Notes: generated by a model not told the origin, from the sequence alone. 64,000 bases of DNA from JBBQWZ01 sp038210135 (GCA_038210135.1 JBBQWZ010000003.1:124001-188000); one strand, 5' to 3'. Positions 34,679 to 52,642 are shown, counted from the stretch's first letter. Translations and numbers: made by a program.

Positions 34679-34793
34679 CTGATTTGTAGATGGATAGCAA
34701 GAGCTCGAGTGAATTGGCTTCGTTTCGCACGGTCTGAACCGCAACCGCAAGCCACCCGTTAACATAGACTTCCAACGATTGGATACATACACA

Positions 34794-36218
<1,425 letters not shown>

Positions 36219-36246
36219 ACCGATCCGCGCCGCATTTCACTGATAG

Positions 36247-36400
36247 CCCCGCCCGTAAGGGCGGGGACTCCGTGCTTACTAATTTATCCGCCCACTCCGT
36301 GCTTACTAATTTATCCGCCCACTCCGTGCTTACTAATTTATCCGCCCGTAAGGGCGGGGACTCCGTGCTTACTAATTTATCCGACCAAAAGGGCGGGGAC
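36247..36400. repeat. GGGCGGGG hairpin and four copies of CTCCGTGCTTACTAATTTAT
   Basis: A perfect CCCCGCCC-GTAA-GGGCGGGG hairpin (36247-36266) starts the region. A 24-nt unit (ACTCCGTGCTTACTAATTTA then TCCG) starts at 36267, 36294, 36321 and 36360, with a 27-bp period for the first three. A second GCCC-GTAA-GGGC hairpin lies between the third and fourth copies and a decayed one follows the fourth. The hairpin just after the ahcY stop could also act as a terminator, although no U-tract follows. Confidence 0.88.
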
Positions 36401-36401
36401 T

Positions 36402-36502
36402 CCCCGAGGCGCGACCGTGATGTCGCGCTCAGTCACCTTTCCCTCAGCCCCGCCGCAACGCTGGGCTGTTCCTCTGAACCCGGAGCGTCAGCGACGGGAC
36501 CG
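36402..36502. repeat. GCGCGACC...GTCGCGC element and a CCCG/CGGG hairpin copy
   Basis: GAGGCGCGACCGTGATGTCG followed by CGCTC at 36406-36430 belongs to the GCGCGA family. The 20-nt hairpin CCCGGAGCGTCAGCGACGGG is at 36479-36498, three bases from the stop of the next minus-strand gene. Confidence 0.8.
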
Positions 36503-36504
36503 CG

Positions 36505-36861
36505 TCATTTCATCGCCGCCACCAGCGCCCGCACCCCATCGATCGCCAGCACCGCCGCGTGCTTCGATTCCGGAATCAACCCGCCAACAGCCGACTCCAC
36601 CTGCTCCCGAGACAACGCCTTCAACGCAACCGCATCCAACCCCAGCATCAACTCCGTCAGCGCGCTACACGAAGCGATCGCCGCCGTGCACCCGCGCACC
36701 TTGAACCGCACCTCGCGAACCACTCCATCCTCCACCAATGCCGACAGCTGCAAAATGTCCCCGCAAGCCGGATTCTCCACCATCACCTGCCAAGCAGGCG
36801 GAGGCAGCACGCCCGCGTTACGCGGATTCTGGAAGTGGTCGAGAAGCTCTGGGCTGTGCAT
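36505..36861 (-). CDS. IscU/NifU-N-like iron-sulfur scaffold protein with altered cysteine set
   Basis: The 118-residue protein matches the IscU/NifU N-terminal scaffold fold: LLDHFQNPRNAGVL, NPACGD (Cys33, Asp35), FKVRGCTAAIASCS (Cys58) and SKHAAVLAIDGVRALV. In functional IscU the third ligand Cys follows His in a VHCS motif; here the sequence is His101-Ala102, so that cysteine is missing. An extra Cys65 stands where most relatives have Ser. It may still hold a cluster with Cys33, Cys58, Cys65 and Asp35, or have lost the scaffold role. It stands alone, without an iscS-type partner, and is divergent from the Nudix gene. Confidence 0.82.
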   Translation of the reverse strand: MHSPELLDHFQNPRNAGVLPPPAWQVMVENPACGDILQLSALVEDGVVREVRFKVRGCTAAIASCSALTELMLGLDAVALKALSREQVESAVGGLIPESKHAAVLAIDGVRALVAAMK

Positions 36862-36917
36862 ATGCGAAGCTATGGAGTTATGTCGTCAGCGTACCGCCTT
36901 TCACGACGGAGCATCGA

Positions 36918-37301
36918 TTGAGACTCGTCGTCGCCGCACTCCTCCGCAAAGATGGCCGCATCCTGATCGCGCAGCGAAGAGCCGATGACAGCCACGCCCT
37001 GAAGTGGGAATTCCCCGGCGGCAAGGTGGAACGAGGCGAACATCCCAAACAAGCCTTACGCCGCGAACTCCAGGAAGAACTCGCAATCGACGCCGAGATC
37101 GGCGAAGAAATCGAGCGCTATGCGTTCTCCTACGAAGGCCGGACTCCGATTACGCTGGCCTTCTTCTGGGTCGATCAATGGACCGGCGAGCCCGCCAACC
37201 AAGTGTTTCAGACCATCGCATGGGCCGCACCCGCGGATCTGCCTTCTTATGATTTCCTGGAAGGCGACCGCGACTTCGTAGCAAAGATCGCCGGGATGTA
37301 G
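36918..37301 (+). CDS. mutT: Nudix hydrolase, MutT-like 8-oxo-dGTP diphosphatase
   Basis: A TTG start at 36918, preceded by GGAG at 36908-36911, gives 127 residues. No in-frame ATG lies upstream in a plausible position. The Nudix box is complete: GGKVERGEHPKQALRRELQE followed by ELAI (G-x5-E-x7-REUxEExGU). The opening VAALLRKDGRILIAQRR and the closing YDFLEGDRDFVAKIAG match MutT-type enzymes that sanitise oxidised nucleotides. Another small nucleotide substrate is possible. Confidence 0.9.
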   Translation: MRLVVAALLRKDGRILIAQRRADDSHALKWEFPGGKVERGEHPKQALRRELQEELAIDAEIGEEIERYAFSYEGRTPITLAFFWVDQWTGEPANQVFQTIAWAAPADLPSYDFLEGDRDFVAKIAGM

Positions 37302-37320
37302 CATAGGCCTCCGGCCTGTG
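37300..37320 (+). repeat. CATAGGCCTCCGGCCTGTG repeat after the Nudix gene
   Basis: The repeat begins inside the Nudix stop codon and shares the CATAGGCCTCCGGCCTGTG core. Confidence 0.85.
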
Positions 37321-37399
37321 ACTATTCACGTCAGCTCGGTAGGAATCGGGCTCGGACGGGCCCAACTTCAAGGAGTTTCGACTTCGATCCGCACAATAA

Positions 37400-38029
37400 C
37401 TACTGCTCTTTCCGGGGCATCGCGACGATTCCCATCGTTCGCTGAAAATTCTTCAACTCGACTCGCACCCGCTGCGGTTCCTTGTCCTTCACGGATACGT
37501 TCAGCGTCTCAAGCATAAATCCAGGAAAGTCCGCGGTCAACTGGTACTCGCCCGGTTTGGCGTCCAAATGAAAGTTGCCTAGCGCGTCGGACTTTGTCTC
37601 CGCGACGATGCGCTCGCCAATCTTCAACTGGATCCGCGCTCCAATCACCTTCGCCTTCGCCGGATTCACGACCGTGCCGCTCACGCCGGATCCGCCTTGC
37701 GCGAGCCCGAAGATCGGCACCATCATCGCCGCCGCTCCGGCCGCAATCACCGTGAGGAAAGTTCGCCGGTCAAGCACCGGCGCCGGCACGGAATCGGTGG
37801 TCGCCACGTTACCGTCCGCGTCGCGGTAGAACCTGACGCAGATCGGATTGCCCGCGGCGAGAAGCGCGGACGCCTGCGCTTTGGTCATAGCCGAAACATC
37901 GTGTACCGTCTTCTGGCAGTGCGAGCAGAACTTCTCGCGCTCGTCGCCGGTCATCTCGTTCCAGTCGGCCTGGCACGGAGTGAGAATTCTCAGGTTTCGC
38001 AGGGCGGTGGTGGAAGCTGGACTCGACAT
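37400..38029 (-). CDS. Membrane-anchored protein with N-terminal Cys cluster and carboxypeptidase-regulatory-like domain
   Basis: The ATG at 38029 is preferred over GTG 38041. The 209-residue protein starts with a Cys-rich cytoplasmic segment (Cys19, Cys35, Cys38, Cys64, in LTPCQADWNEM and EKFCSHCQKTVHDVS). A helix at about 92-110 (FLTVIAAGAAAMMVPIFGLA) leads to a beta-sandwich domain (SGTVVNPAKAKVIGARIQLK through LGNFHLDAKPGEYQLTADFP) like carboxypeptidase regulatory domains. The C-x2-C motif could bind a metal. Similar proteins occur across Acidobacteria and Bacteroidetes without known function. Confidence 0.8.
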   Translation of the reverse strand: MSSPASTTALRNLRILTPCQADWNEMTGDEREKFCSHCQKTVHDVSAMTKAQASALLAAGNPICVRFYRDADGNVATTDSVPAPVLDRRTFLTVIAAGAAAMMVPIFGLAQGGSGVSGTVVNPAKAKVIGARIQLKIGERIVAETKSDALGNFHLDAKPGEYQLTADFPGFMLETLNVSVKDKEPQRVRVELKNFQRTMGIVAMPRKEQ

Positions 38030-38170
38030 TGTGGTGGTCACTTTCTCGCTGCTCGCTTCTTTGACGGAAGCGCGTTCGTGAAGGGTATGCCGCGCGCACG
38101 CAAACCCTTTCGCTTTGCGCCGATTTTATTGGTCTCGAAGGATCGGGTACAGCTAAGAAGCAGGCTGGAA

Positions 38171-38209
38171 AAGAAAAAGCCCCGAAGCGCGATTGACGCT
38201 TCGGGGCTT
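38171..38209 (-). terminator. Rho-independent terminator of the rpoBC operon
   Basis: AAGCCCCGAAGCG at 38177-38189 and CGCTTCGGGGCTT at 38197-38209 form a perfect 13-bp stem with a 7-nt loop. On the minus strand it is followed by TTTCTTTTCC. It ends the transcript 29 bp after the rpoC stop. Confidence 0.92.
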
Positions 38210-38215
38210 CTGATT

Positions 38216-38236
38216 CACAGGCCGGAGGCCTATGCT
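38216..38236 (-). repeat. CATAGGCCTCCGGCCTGTG repeat, reverse orientation
   Basis: The reverse complement of the core (CACAGGCCGGAGGCCTATG) lies between the rpoC stop at 38239 and its terminator. Confidence 0.85.
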
Positions 38237-38238
38237 AC

Positions 38239-42465
<4,227 letters not shown>

Positions 42466-42487
42466 GTTTTCTGTTTTTCTCCTTTAA

Positions 42488-46804
<4,317 letters not shown>

Positions 46805-47328
46805 TATCCACTCCTAACGAGTCGAACGGCAACAAAACACAAAACGGGACCTATCGCGCGTTATGCCGTAGAGCAACGCTGCGAGGGTCCGATAGAATTA
46901 GAGAACGAAAAATATCGCCAGAAGCGGCTGAGGAAGCGTGGAGATACACTTCGGGCGAACGAAAATTGTGCAGGGCAAATCGAAGCGAGCCTCCAGTAAG
47001 AGGCTGCTTTGCATCGCGGGAAGAAAGAATCACGTGTGCAAGATCCGGGGCTACCTTAATATAACAACCGGTTCGATCTATGTCAAATCGTTTGGCAATC
47101 GCCGTGCTCAGCGACTCGCCGTGACCAGACCGTAACCAATTCTATCACCTGCGTCACACAAAGCGCGGAGCGCCTGTACTTCGTACCGCAGGATGCCTGA
47201 GTCTCGGGGGAAAAAGAACCTAGTCCGGAAGAGACACAGCGAGGGCGGTTCGCAATCCGGAGACTGCCGCCGCCCTCGCCTGCCGATTCCCTGACCCGAT
47301 CCTTGTGACCAGGATTTGGTGCCGGATC
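46805..47328. other. rplL-rpoB spacer with candidate attenuator
   Basis: This 524-bp spacer separates rplL from rpoB, both on the minus strand. No gene is evident. A 10-bp stem (GCGAGGGCGG at 47239-47248 with CCGCCCTCGC at 47270-47279) lies 50 bp past the rplL stop. On the minus strand it is followed, after about 15 nt, by TTCTTTTTC. It could be an attenuator that sets the rplL/rpoB ratio, as in other bacteria, or a terminator. The rest probably holds the rpoBC promoter region; no conserved motif was assigned. Confidence 0.55.
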
Positions 47329-47706
47329 TTACTTTACTTCGACGCTCGCGCCGGCATCGACGAATTTCTTCTTGATGGCCTCGGCTTCGTCCTTCGTGAC
47401 GCCTTCCTTGACAGGCTTCGGAGCGCCATCGACCAAGTCCTTGGCTTCCTTGAGACCCAGGCTGGTGACTTCGCGAACGACCTTAATGACGTTGATCTTG
47501 TTCGCGCCCGCCGCCGTGAGCACGACGGAGAATTCCGTCTTCTCTTCGACCGCCGCAGCCGCCGCGCCGCCGCCCGCCGCCGGAGCCGCCGCCACGGCCG
47601 CAGCCGCCGATACGCCCAGCTTCTCTTCGAGCATCTTCACCAGCTGCGACGCTTCGAGCAGCGTCAAGCCTTGAATCTGTTCCGCAATTCCGTTGATATC
47701 CGCCAT
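47329..47706 (-). CDS. rplL: 50S ribosomal protein L7/L12
   Basis: The 125-residue protein has the N-terminal dimerisation domain (QIQGLTLLEASQLVKMLEEK), an Ala/Gly-rich hinge at about residues 38-55, and the C-terminal factor-binding domain (EKTEFSVVLTAAGANKINVI through LGLKEAKDLVDGAPKPVKEG). It forms the ribosomal stalk with L10 and recruits translation GTPases. The L10 gene lies 81 bp upstream on the same strand. Confidence 0.98.
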   Translation of the reverse strand: MADINGIAEQIQGLTLLEASQLVKMLEEKLGVSAAAAVAAAPAAGGGAAAAAVEEKTEFSVVLTAAGANKINVIKVVREVTSLGLKEAKDLVDGAPKPVKEGVTKDEAEAIKKKFVDAGASVEVK

Positions 47707-47787
47707 TTGATTGACTCCCTATTTCTAAAAACGTATTCGGCCTAAGCCTGTCTCTGCAAAATCCGGCTTGCGCCGGACAGGTCCGGC

Positions 47788-48315
47788 TTACGCCGAGAAC
47801 TTGTTTTCTTTTACGCCCTGGTCCACGACCACTGCGAGTTGACGCCCAACACCGTTGATCGCAGTCACCAGGCGCTGTGCCGGGGCGTTGATCAGCCATA
47901 ACAACTTCGAGAAAAGCTCTTCTTTCGACGGCAGGCTCGACAGCTCGGTGATGCCCGTGACATCGATCACGCGCCCCTCGACCATGCCAGCCCGGAATGT
48001 GAAGCTCGGATTCGTCTTCGCGTACGTCGTCAGCGCCTTTGCCAGCGCCACCGGATCGCCCGACGTATACGCCAGCGACATCATGCCCTTCAGGTCCTTG
48101 AGCAACGCTTCCGTCGCGCCGCCTTCCGCGGCCTTCTCGGCAATGTTGTTCTTGACGACCTTGTAGCTTCCACCCGCCGCGCGAACCGACTTGCGCAGTT
48201 CGTAATCCTGCGCCACGGTCATCTTTTCATAACCGGTCAGGAAGAAGCTCTTCGATTTCTCGAGCTCGACCTTGAGCGCCTCGAGATCTTTTTGTTTATC
48301 GGATTTCTTTTTCAT
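47788..48315 (-). CDS. rplJ: 50S ribosomal protein L10
   Basis: The 175-residue protein shows L10 markers (MTVAQDYELRKSVRAAGGSY, VVKNNIAEKAAEGGATEALL and the C-terminal helix that binds L7/L12, PAQRLVTAINGVGRQLAVVV). It anchors the stalk to 23S rRNA. It starts 15 bp after the rplA stop, so the usual leader between rplA and rplJ that mediates L10 autoregulation is not present as a long leader. The spacer to rplL has a CCGGCTT(G/A)CGCCGG-type inverted repeat. Confidence 0.97.
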   Translation of the reverse strand: MKKKSDKQKDLEALKVELEKSKSFFLTGYEKMTVAQDYELRKSVRAAGGSYKVVKNNIAEKAAEGGATEALLKDLKGMMSLAYTSGDPVALAKALTTYAKTNPSFTFRAGMVEGRVIDVTGITELSSLPSKEELFSKLLWLINAPAQRLVTAINGVGRQLAVVVDQGVKENKFSA

Positions 48316-48330
48316 GGCTTGCCTGTTTTC

Positions 48331-49041
48331 CTAGCTGCCCTTGATCGTCAGGTTGTAGGTCGCAACATCGAGCGGAATTCCGGGGCCCATCGTCGAGCAC
48401 ACCGTAACCGTCTTGACGTACTTCCCTTTGGCCGCCGAAGGCTTCGCCTTGATCACAGCCTGAATCAGTGAATTGCAGTTGTCGAGCAGCTTCGGGGTTC
48501 CAAAGCTTACTTTGCCCACCGGAACGTGGATGACACCGGTCTTATCGACGCGGAATTCCACCTTACCAGCCTTCACTTCTCTGACCGCGTTTGCCACGTC
48601 CGTCGTCACCGTGCCGGTCTTCGGGTTCGGCATCAATCCGCGGGGTCCGAGGATCTTACCGAGCTTACCGACCGAGCGCATCATGTCCGGAGTCGCGACA
48701 ACAGCGTCGAAGGCGGTCCAGTTTTCTGTCTGGATTTTGGTGACCATTTCTTCGCCGCCGACAAAATCGGCACCCGCTTCCTTGGCTTCCCGCAGCTTAT
48801 CGCCCGACGCGATCACCAGCACCGACTTGGATTTACCCAGGCCGTGCGGCAATACGAGGGTGCCGCGAACCATCTGGTCCGCGTGCTTCGGATCCACGCC
48901 AAGGCGCAGGTGAAGCTCCACCGTTTCGTCGAACTTCGCAAACTTGATTTTTTGGACGAGCGGAATCGCTTCGTCGAGAGTGTAGGGCCGTGCCTCAACT
49001 TGCTTCGAGGCAGCGGCGAATTTTTTTGTAAGTTTCGCCAT
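48331..49041 (-). CDS. rplA: 50S ribosomal protein L1
   Basis: The 236-residue protein has the conserved core (EARPYTLDEAIPLVQKIKFA, GVDPKHADQMVRGTLVLPHG, LGKILGPRGLMPNPKTGTVT, VEFRVDKTGVIHVPVGKVSF). L1 forms the stalk at the E site. It is normally encoded directly after rplK. Here no rplK, nusG or secE is present upstream; a plus-strand hypothetical gene begins at 49178 instead. Confidence 0.98.
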   Translation of the reverse strand: MAKLTKKFAAASKQVEARPYTLDEAIPLVQKIKFAKFDETVELHLRLGVDPKHADQMVRGTLVLPHGLGKSKSVLVIASGDKLREAKEAGADFVGGEEMVTKIQTENWTAFDAVVATPDMMRSVGKLGKILGPRGLMPNPKTGTVTTDVANAVREVKAGKVEFRVDKTGVIHVPVGKVSFGTPKLLDNCNSLIQAVIKAKPSAAKGKYVKTVTVCSTMGPGIPLDVATYNLTIKGS

Positions 49042-49177
49042 TTTCCCTCATTGGTGCAGACGGTCTCGAAGCTCCTGGTGGCTCGGACCTCCCACTGAGT
49101 GGCCGTTCGGTTAGAACGCCGTTCCGTAGAATAGCAAAGTGCTCGGAGAATGTCTAGAGGGGGTGGCTGAGGGCGCT

Positions 49178-49966
49178 ATGCGAGTTTCCAGATGTGTTAG
49201 GATTCGCGAGATGCTCACGCATGGCGACACCGACCGCTCATGGCTTTCGCAAGGCGTCGCATCGAATATCGTTTCCAACCTAATATGGCTTGCATTGGCT
49301 GCAATTGGCGGCGTCTTGGTTGGAGTTTTGAAAGCCAACCAGTCTCTTTACACTACGCCGCTGCTTTTCGGTCTGGCTGCGTTCTTGATGCTTCTAGGCT
49401 CAATCGCTCTTCTGCGACTAATATTTTCAGGGGCACAGAATCCAAAAACGGTAACTTCGAAGAAGGCTGGCACCGCGATACGTGACTGGGTTGATAAGGC
49501 GGGCTATGAAATTCGAAGTCTTGCTGGAGATGGATTTCGCTTCCGTTACATCGTTACAGTTAACGGCCGAAAGATTGAGGTCAACCAGAAAGTGGACTCG
49601 CCTCACTACCTTCGCTTTTACGTCGGTCTGACGTTTAACGAAGAGGACAACAGAACTCTGAGCAAACTTCCAGGCGGCATCGCCGAGGTCGTTAGATCCT
49701 TGCGTATCCATCTTGCGGCCTTCAGAATCGGGTACTCCGGCATCGGTGTTCCGCTGGAAAGGATTGACCTAAACAAGCACATTCTCATCACCAACAGCTT
49801 CAACGAGCACGAATTCTACAAAGCGCTTTTTGACGTTGAAGCGGGTTTAGTTCTCGCGACCGAACTTGTGCAAGCTCCATTTTCACCATTGGAACCATCC
49901 GTCCACCAGCCTTCGTCGCCATCCCAACAAATACCACTCGGTAAGTTGCCCACACAGCCGACTTAG
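49178..49966 (+). CDS. Hypothetical two-TM membrane protein
   Basis: The ATG at 49178 gives 262 residues; another ATG at 49211 is equally plausible. Two membrane helices (SNLIWLALAAIGGVLVGVLK and LLFGLAAFLMLLGSIALLRL) lie in the first 80 residues of the frame, with a soluble C-terminal domain of mixed alpha/beta character (RFRYIVTVNGRKIEVNQKVD, HYLRFYVGLTFNEEDNRTLS). I do not recognise the family. Codon use appears lower in GC than its neighbours, and it lies in the unusual gap where rplK would be expected, so it may have been acquired. Confidence 0.65.
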   Translation: MRVSRCVRIREMLTHGDTDRSWLSQGVASNIVSNLIWLALAAIGGVLVGVLKANQSLYTTPLLFGLAAFLMLLGSIALLRLIFSGAQNPKTVTSKKAGTAIRDWVDKAGYEIRSLAGDGFRFRYIVTVNGRKIEVNQKVDSPHYLRFYVGLTFNEEDNRTLSKLPGGIAEVVRSLRIHLAAFRIGYSGIGVPLERIDLNKHILITNSFNEHEFYKALFDVEAGLVLATELVQAPFSPLEPSVHQPSSPSQQIPLGKLPTQPT

Positions 49967-49982
49967 AGATTGATACGGCAGC

Positions 49983-50987
49983 CTACCGGCTCGCGCGAGC
50001 CTGCCGCGTAGCAGCCTTATGCATCCGTAAAATCAGCGGATCCGTCGAATGCTCCCATGCGTGCAATTCGCCATCGCAGTTCAGGCATTCGTCGCCCCGG
50101 CTCAGGAACCACCGCGCCGTCTCATCCCGGTCCAGCGAATTCACCGCATCCGTGTCCGACATCCAGTACTGCTCATAATTCGGAGTCAGCCGACGATACC
50201 GCAATTGCGTCGGACCGCCACTCATCTTCCAAGCCGCGTGCCGCAGCGCGCCAGTCAGTGTCTTCGAGACTCCCCAGAAATACAAATCGAACGGCATCCA
50301 CGCTTTCTGCAGCTTGCCCGTCACGCCGAAATCTGAGAACGGCCGCACCGGATAACCCTCCGCCGCAAATTTCGTGCAATCCCACGCCGGCGACAGATAC
50401 ACGAGGCCGCCGTCTTTCACGACGCGCCGGATCTCCGCCAACGCCGCTTCCGGATTCGGCACGTGCTCCAGCACCCAAATCGTCCAGGCCGCGTCGAACT
50501 CGTCATCTTCAACCGGCATAAACGTCGCCGAACCGAGAATGAATTGCTTGTGGAAGAAACGCTTTGCCGACAGCGAAATATCCAGTCCGGCGTAGTTCGT
50601 CACGATGTCCTGTAGATATCCCCGCCCGGCCCCAATATCGAGCACACGCCCATGCTCCAGTCCATATTGACGGACGAATTTCTGCACATGCCCCGGCACA
50701 TCCGCCTGCTCCGCCTGCCACTTCGCGTTCTTGACGTAGAAGGAATTCTCGTCGTCCGCCGCATCCTGTTTGGCGTAGGCTGTGGCGTAGTATTTCTGCA
50801 AATCCGCCTGCGCCGCGCCGGTCAGCGGCGCATCCGTCGAATACGGGAAGTAGATAAGACACAAAGCCGCCGCCATCGACAGGCCGACCACCACAATCCT
50901 CGCGCCAATGGACGTCAAAATCGAAAACGCGCTGGCAGGTTTCCCGGCGAGTTTCTTTGACGGCTTCCCGGCCGGCTGCTCTTCCAT
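49983..50987 (-). CDS. Membrane-anchored class I methyltransferase
   Basis: The 334-residue protein has an N-terminal hydrophobic helix (about residues 26-48, ARIVVVGLSMAAALCLIYFP) and a class I SAM-dependent methyltransferase fold. Motif I is RVLDIGAGRGYLQD (Asp117), followed by GLDISLSAKR, VEDDEFDAAWTIWVLEHVPN and LAEIRRVVKDGGLVYLSPAW. Membership is with the type 11 group. The acceptor is unknown; a lipid or glycan at the membrane is a reasonable inference from the anchor. The 80-bp region upstream is shared with the divergent PH-domain gene. Confidence 0.88.
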   Translation of the reverse strand: MEEQPAGKPSKKLAGKPASAFSILTSIGARIVVVGLSMAAALCLIYFPYSTDAPLTGAAQADLQKYYATAYAKQDAADDENSFYVKNAKWQAEQADVPGHVQKFVRQYGLEHGRVLDIGAGRGYLQDIVTNYAGLDISLSAKRFFHKQFILGSATFMPVEDDEFDAAWTIWVLEHVPNPEAALAEIRRVVKDGGLVYLSPAWDCTKFAAEGYPVRPFSDFGVTGKLQKAWMPFDLYFWGVSKTLTGALRHAAWKMSGGPTQLRYRRLTPNYEQYWMSDTDAVNSLDRDETARWFLSRGDECLNCDGELHAWEHSTDPLILRMHKAATRQARASR

Positions 50988-51067
50988 GCTCGTCTATCGG
51001 GCCTTTGCCCCACTTTCTGCATACCAATCAAAGACTTTGGCGGATCGCACTGATAGAATTGCGGACC

Positions 51068-51565
51068 ATGCCTCCCGACCCGGTTCCGCCGTCCATCTCC
51101 GCCATCGACCGCCCCGCGCCCCCCCTGCTTAGGTACTACATATTCAAGGCCCTCGCCACCACCATCATCGCGCCCTTCATGATGGTCTACCTCTACTTCC
51201 GCTATCACTCCATGCGCTATCGTTTCGACGCGGAGGGCATACACATGGCCTGGGGAATCATCATGCGCCACGAGATCATGCTGAATTACTCGCGCATTCA
51301 GGACATCCAGCTGCGCTCCAATTTCGTCGAGCGCTGGCTCGGACTCGCCCGCATCGAAATCCAAACCGCCAGCGGATCGGCTTCAGAAATGACCCTCGAA
51401 GGCCTCACCGACCACATCGCCATGCGCGATTTCCTCTACTCCCGCATGCGCGGAGCCCATCATCCAACGCCTCAGCCCAGCGAAGACTCGCTCGCCGCAG
51501 CCCTCACCGCCGTCGCCGAAGAGCTTCGCGCCATCCGTGAAATTGTGGAGAGCAAGCGTGGCTGA
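51068..51565 (+). CDS. Membrane-associated bacterial PH-domain protein (YdbS-like)
   Basis: The 165-residue protein has two closely spaced hydrophobic segments (LRYYIFKALATTIIAPFMMV, residues 21-40) followed by a bacterial pleckstrin-homology (bPH2) domain (RFDAEGIHMAWGIIMRHEIM, YSRIQDIQLRSNFVERWLGL). Family members are probably envelope-associated; no reaction is known. The next gene encodes a second PH protein and overlaps by 8 bp, so the two probably work as a pair, as ydbS-ydbT do. Confidence 0.83.
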   Translation: MPPDPVPPSISAIDRPAPPLLRYYIFKALATTIIAPFMMVYLYFRYHSMRYRFDAEGIHMAWGIIMRHEIMLNYSRIQDIQLRSNFVERWLGLARIEIQTASGSASEMTLEGLTDHIAMRDFLYSRMRGAHHPTPQPSEDSLAAALTAVAEELRAIREIVESKRG

Positions 51566-52274
51566 GACTCTTCCGCCAATTTCGCGCCTGGAACAGTGGG
51601 TACTCGACGTCCTGCTCGTTCCCGCCGCCCCGCAGCCGCCCGAAGGCTCGCCCGATTCGATTCGCGTCTTCCACGCCGGCCGCAATTTCTACACCTTCGG
51701 CCTGATCCTCTGGGCTCTCGCGAACGCCGGCTTTTTCGCCTTTCTGATCACCATCGACTTCGCCGGAACCCGCATCGTACGCCACGCGCCGGACTGGGTC
51801 CAGTTGCTATGGACCCTCATCATCTGGTTCGACCTGCTCGCCTTCGCCGCCACACTACCGGTCACGTTCACCGCCCAGCAGCTCGACTACAAGCTCCGCT
51901 GGTATATGGTCACCGACCGCAGCTTGCGCATTCGCTCAGGAATTTTCGCGATGCAGGAACTCACCATGACCTACTCGAACATTCAGGAAATCCGCGTCTC
52001 CGCTAATCCTCTTCAGAATCTGCTGAACATCGCGACCGTCGAAGTCCAATCCGCCGGAGGAGGCTCTGGGCCAGGCAGTTCCGGCCACATCGGCCGCTTC
52101 GAAGGCGTAGCGAACGCTAACGAAATCCGCGATCTCATGGTCGATCGCCTGCGGCAATATCGAGATTCCGGTCTGGGCGAAGCTCAAAAGCAAACCACGC
52201 AAACCGACGCCCTATCCGCCGCCACCCAGGTCCTCAACGAAGTCCGAGCTCTCCGCCACACCTTCGAAACCTAA
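51558..52274 (+). CDS. Membrane-associated bacterial PH-domain protein (YdbT-like)
   Basis: A GTG start at 51558, preceded by GGAG at 51547-51550, gives 238 residues and overlaps the previous stop. The first part has two membrane helices (FYTFGLILWALANAGFFAFL and VQLLWTLIIWFDLLAFAATL), and a bPH2 domain follows (YKLRWYMVTDRSLRIRSGIF, TYSNIQEIRVSANPLQNLLN). A charged helical tail closes the protein (TDALSAATQVLNEVRALRHT). The function is unknown but the two-gene arrangement is conserved in many bacteria. Confidence 0.82.
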   Translation: MAETLPPISRLEQWVLDVLLVPAAPQPPEGSPDSIRVFHAGRNFYTFGLILWALANAGFFAFLITIDFAGTRIVRHAPDWVQLLWTLIIWFDLLAFAATLPVTFTAQQLDYKLRWYMVTDRSLRIRSGIFAMQELTMTYSNIQEIRVSANPLQNLLNIATVEVQSAGGGSGPGSSGHIGRFEGVANANEIRDLMVDRLRQYRDSGLGEAQKQTTQTDALSAATQVLNEVRALRHTFET

Positions 52275-52642
52275 GCAAAACCGCGAGGCGCCAAGGCCCG
52301 CCTTGAACCCCGAGCGTAAGCGAGGGGACCTCGTCACCAAGAACATGAAGCAGGCGAAGTGCGCGGCGCGCAAGAGGCTTGACGAAAGTTAAGCGCGTAA
52401 AGCGCCTTCGACGACGACGCGCGCAATCGGAGCCGCGACTACAGTGCTCCGAAGGAGCACGTCAGGAGCGATCACTATAATGCGTTCACTACATTTTGAT
52501 CAACAGTGCTCCGGGGCCACGCCCGAATCCCGAGCCGCCCTCCGCCTCATGAAGTGGGACCGCCAGCCCAACACACGTTACAACACAGCGCCTTGACACA
52601 TCCAAGGCCGCCTAGGATAATCTCGCCAGGGAGATTACCGCG
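52275..52642. repeat. Intergenic region with hairpin and GCTCCGAAGGAGC repeats
   Basis: A CCCC/GGGG-clamped 20-nt hairpin with a GTAA loop lies at 52308-52327 (CCCCGAGCGTAAGCGAGGGG). A GTGCTCCGAAGGAGCACGTC element at 52443-52462 belongs to the 30-bp-unit family. No gene was seen; the remainder carries short related fragments. Confidence 0.75.

Noticed and set aside
34648..34793. SAH riboswitch upstream of ahcY
   Set aside because: I looked for the conserved SAH-riboswitch core and did not find it. The dyad and the divergent regulator explain control better.
36247..36266. Classical terminator after ahcY
   Set aside because: The stem is perfect, but no U-tract follows and the same hairpin occurs as a repeat elsewhere, so it is listed as repeat.
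48316..48330. L10 leader for autoregulation between rplA and rplJ
   Set aside because: The spacer is only 15 bp, too short for the known leader structure.
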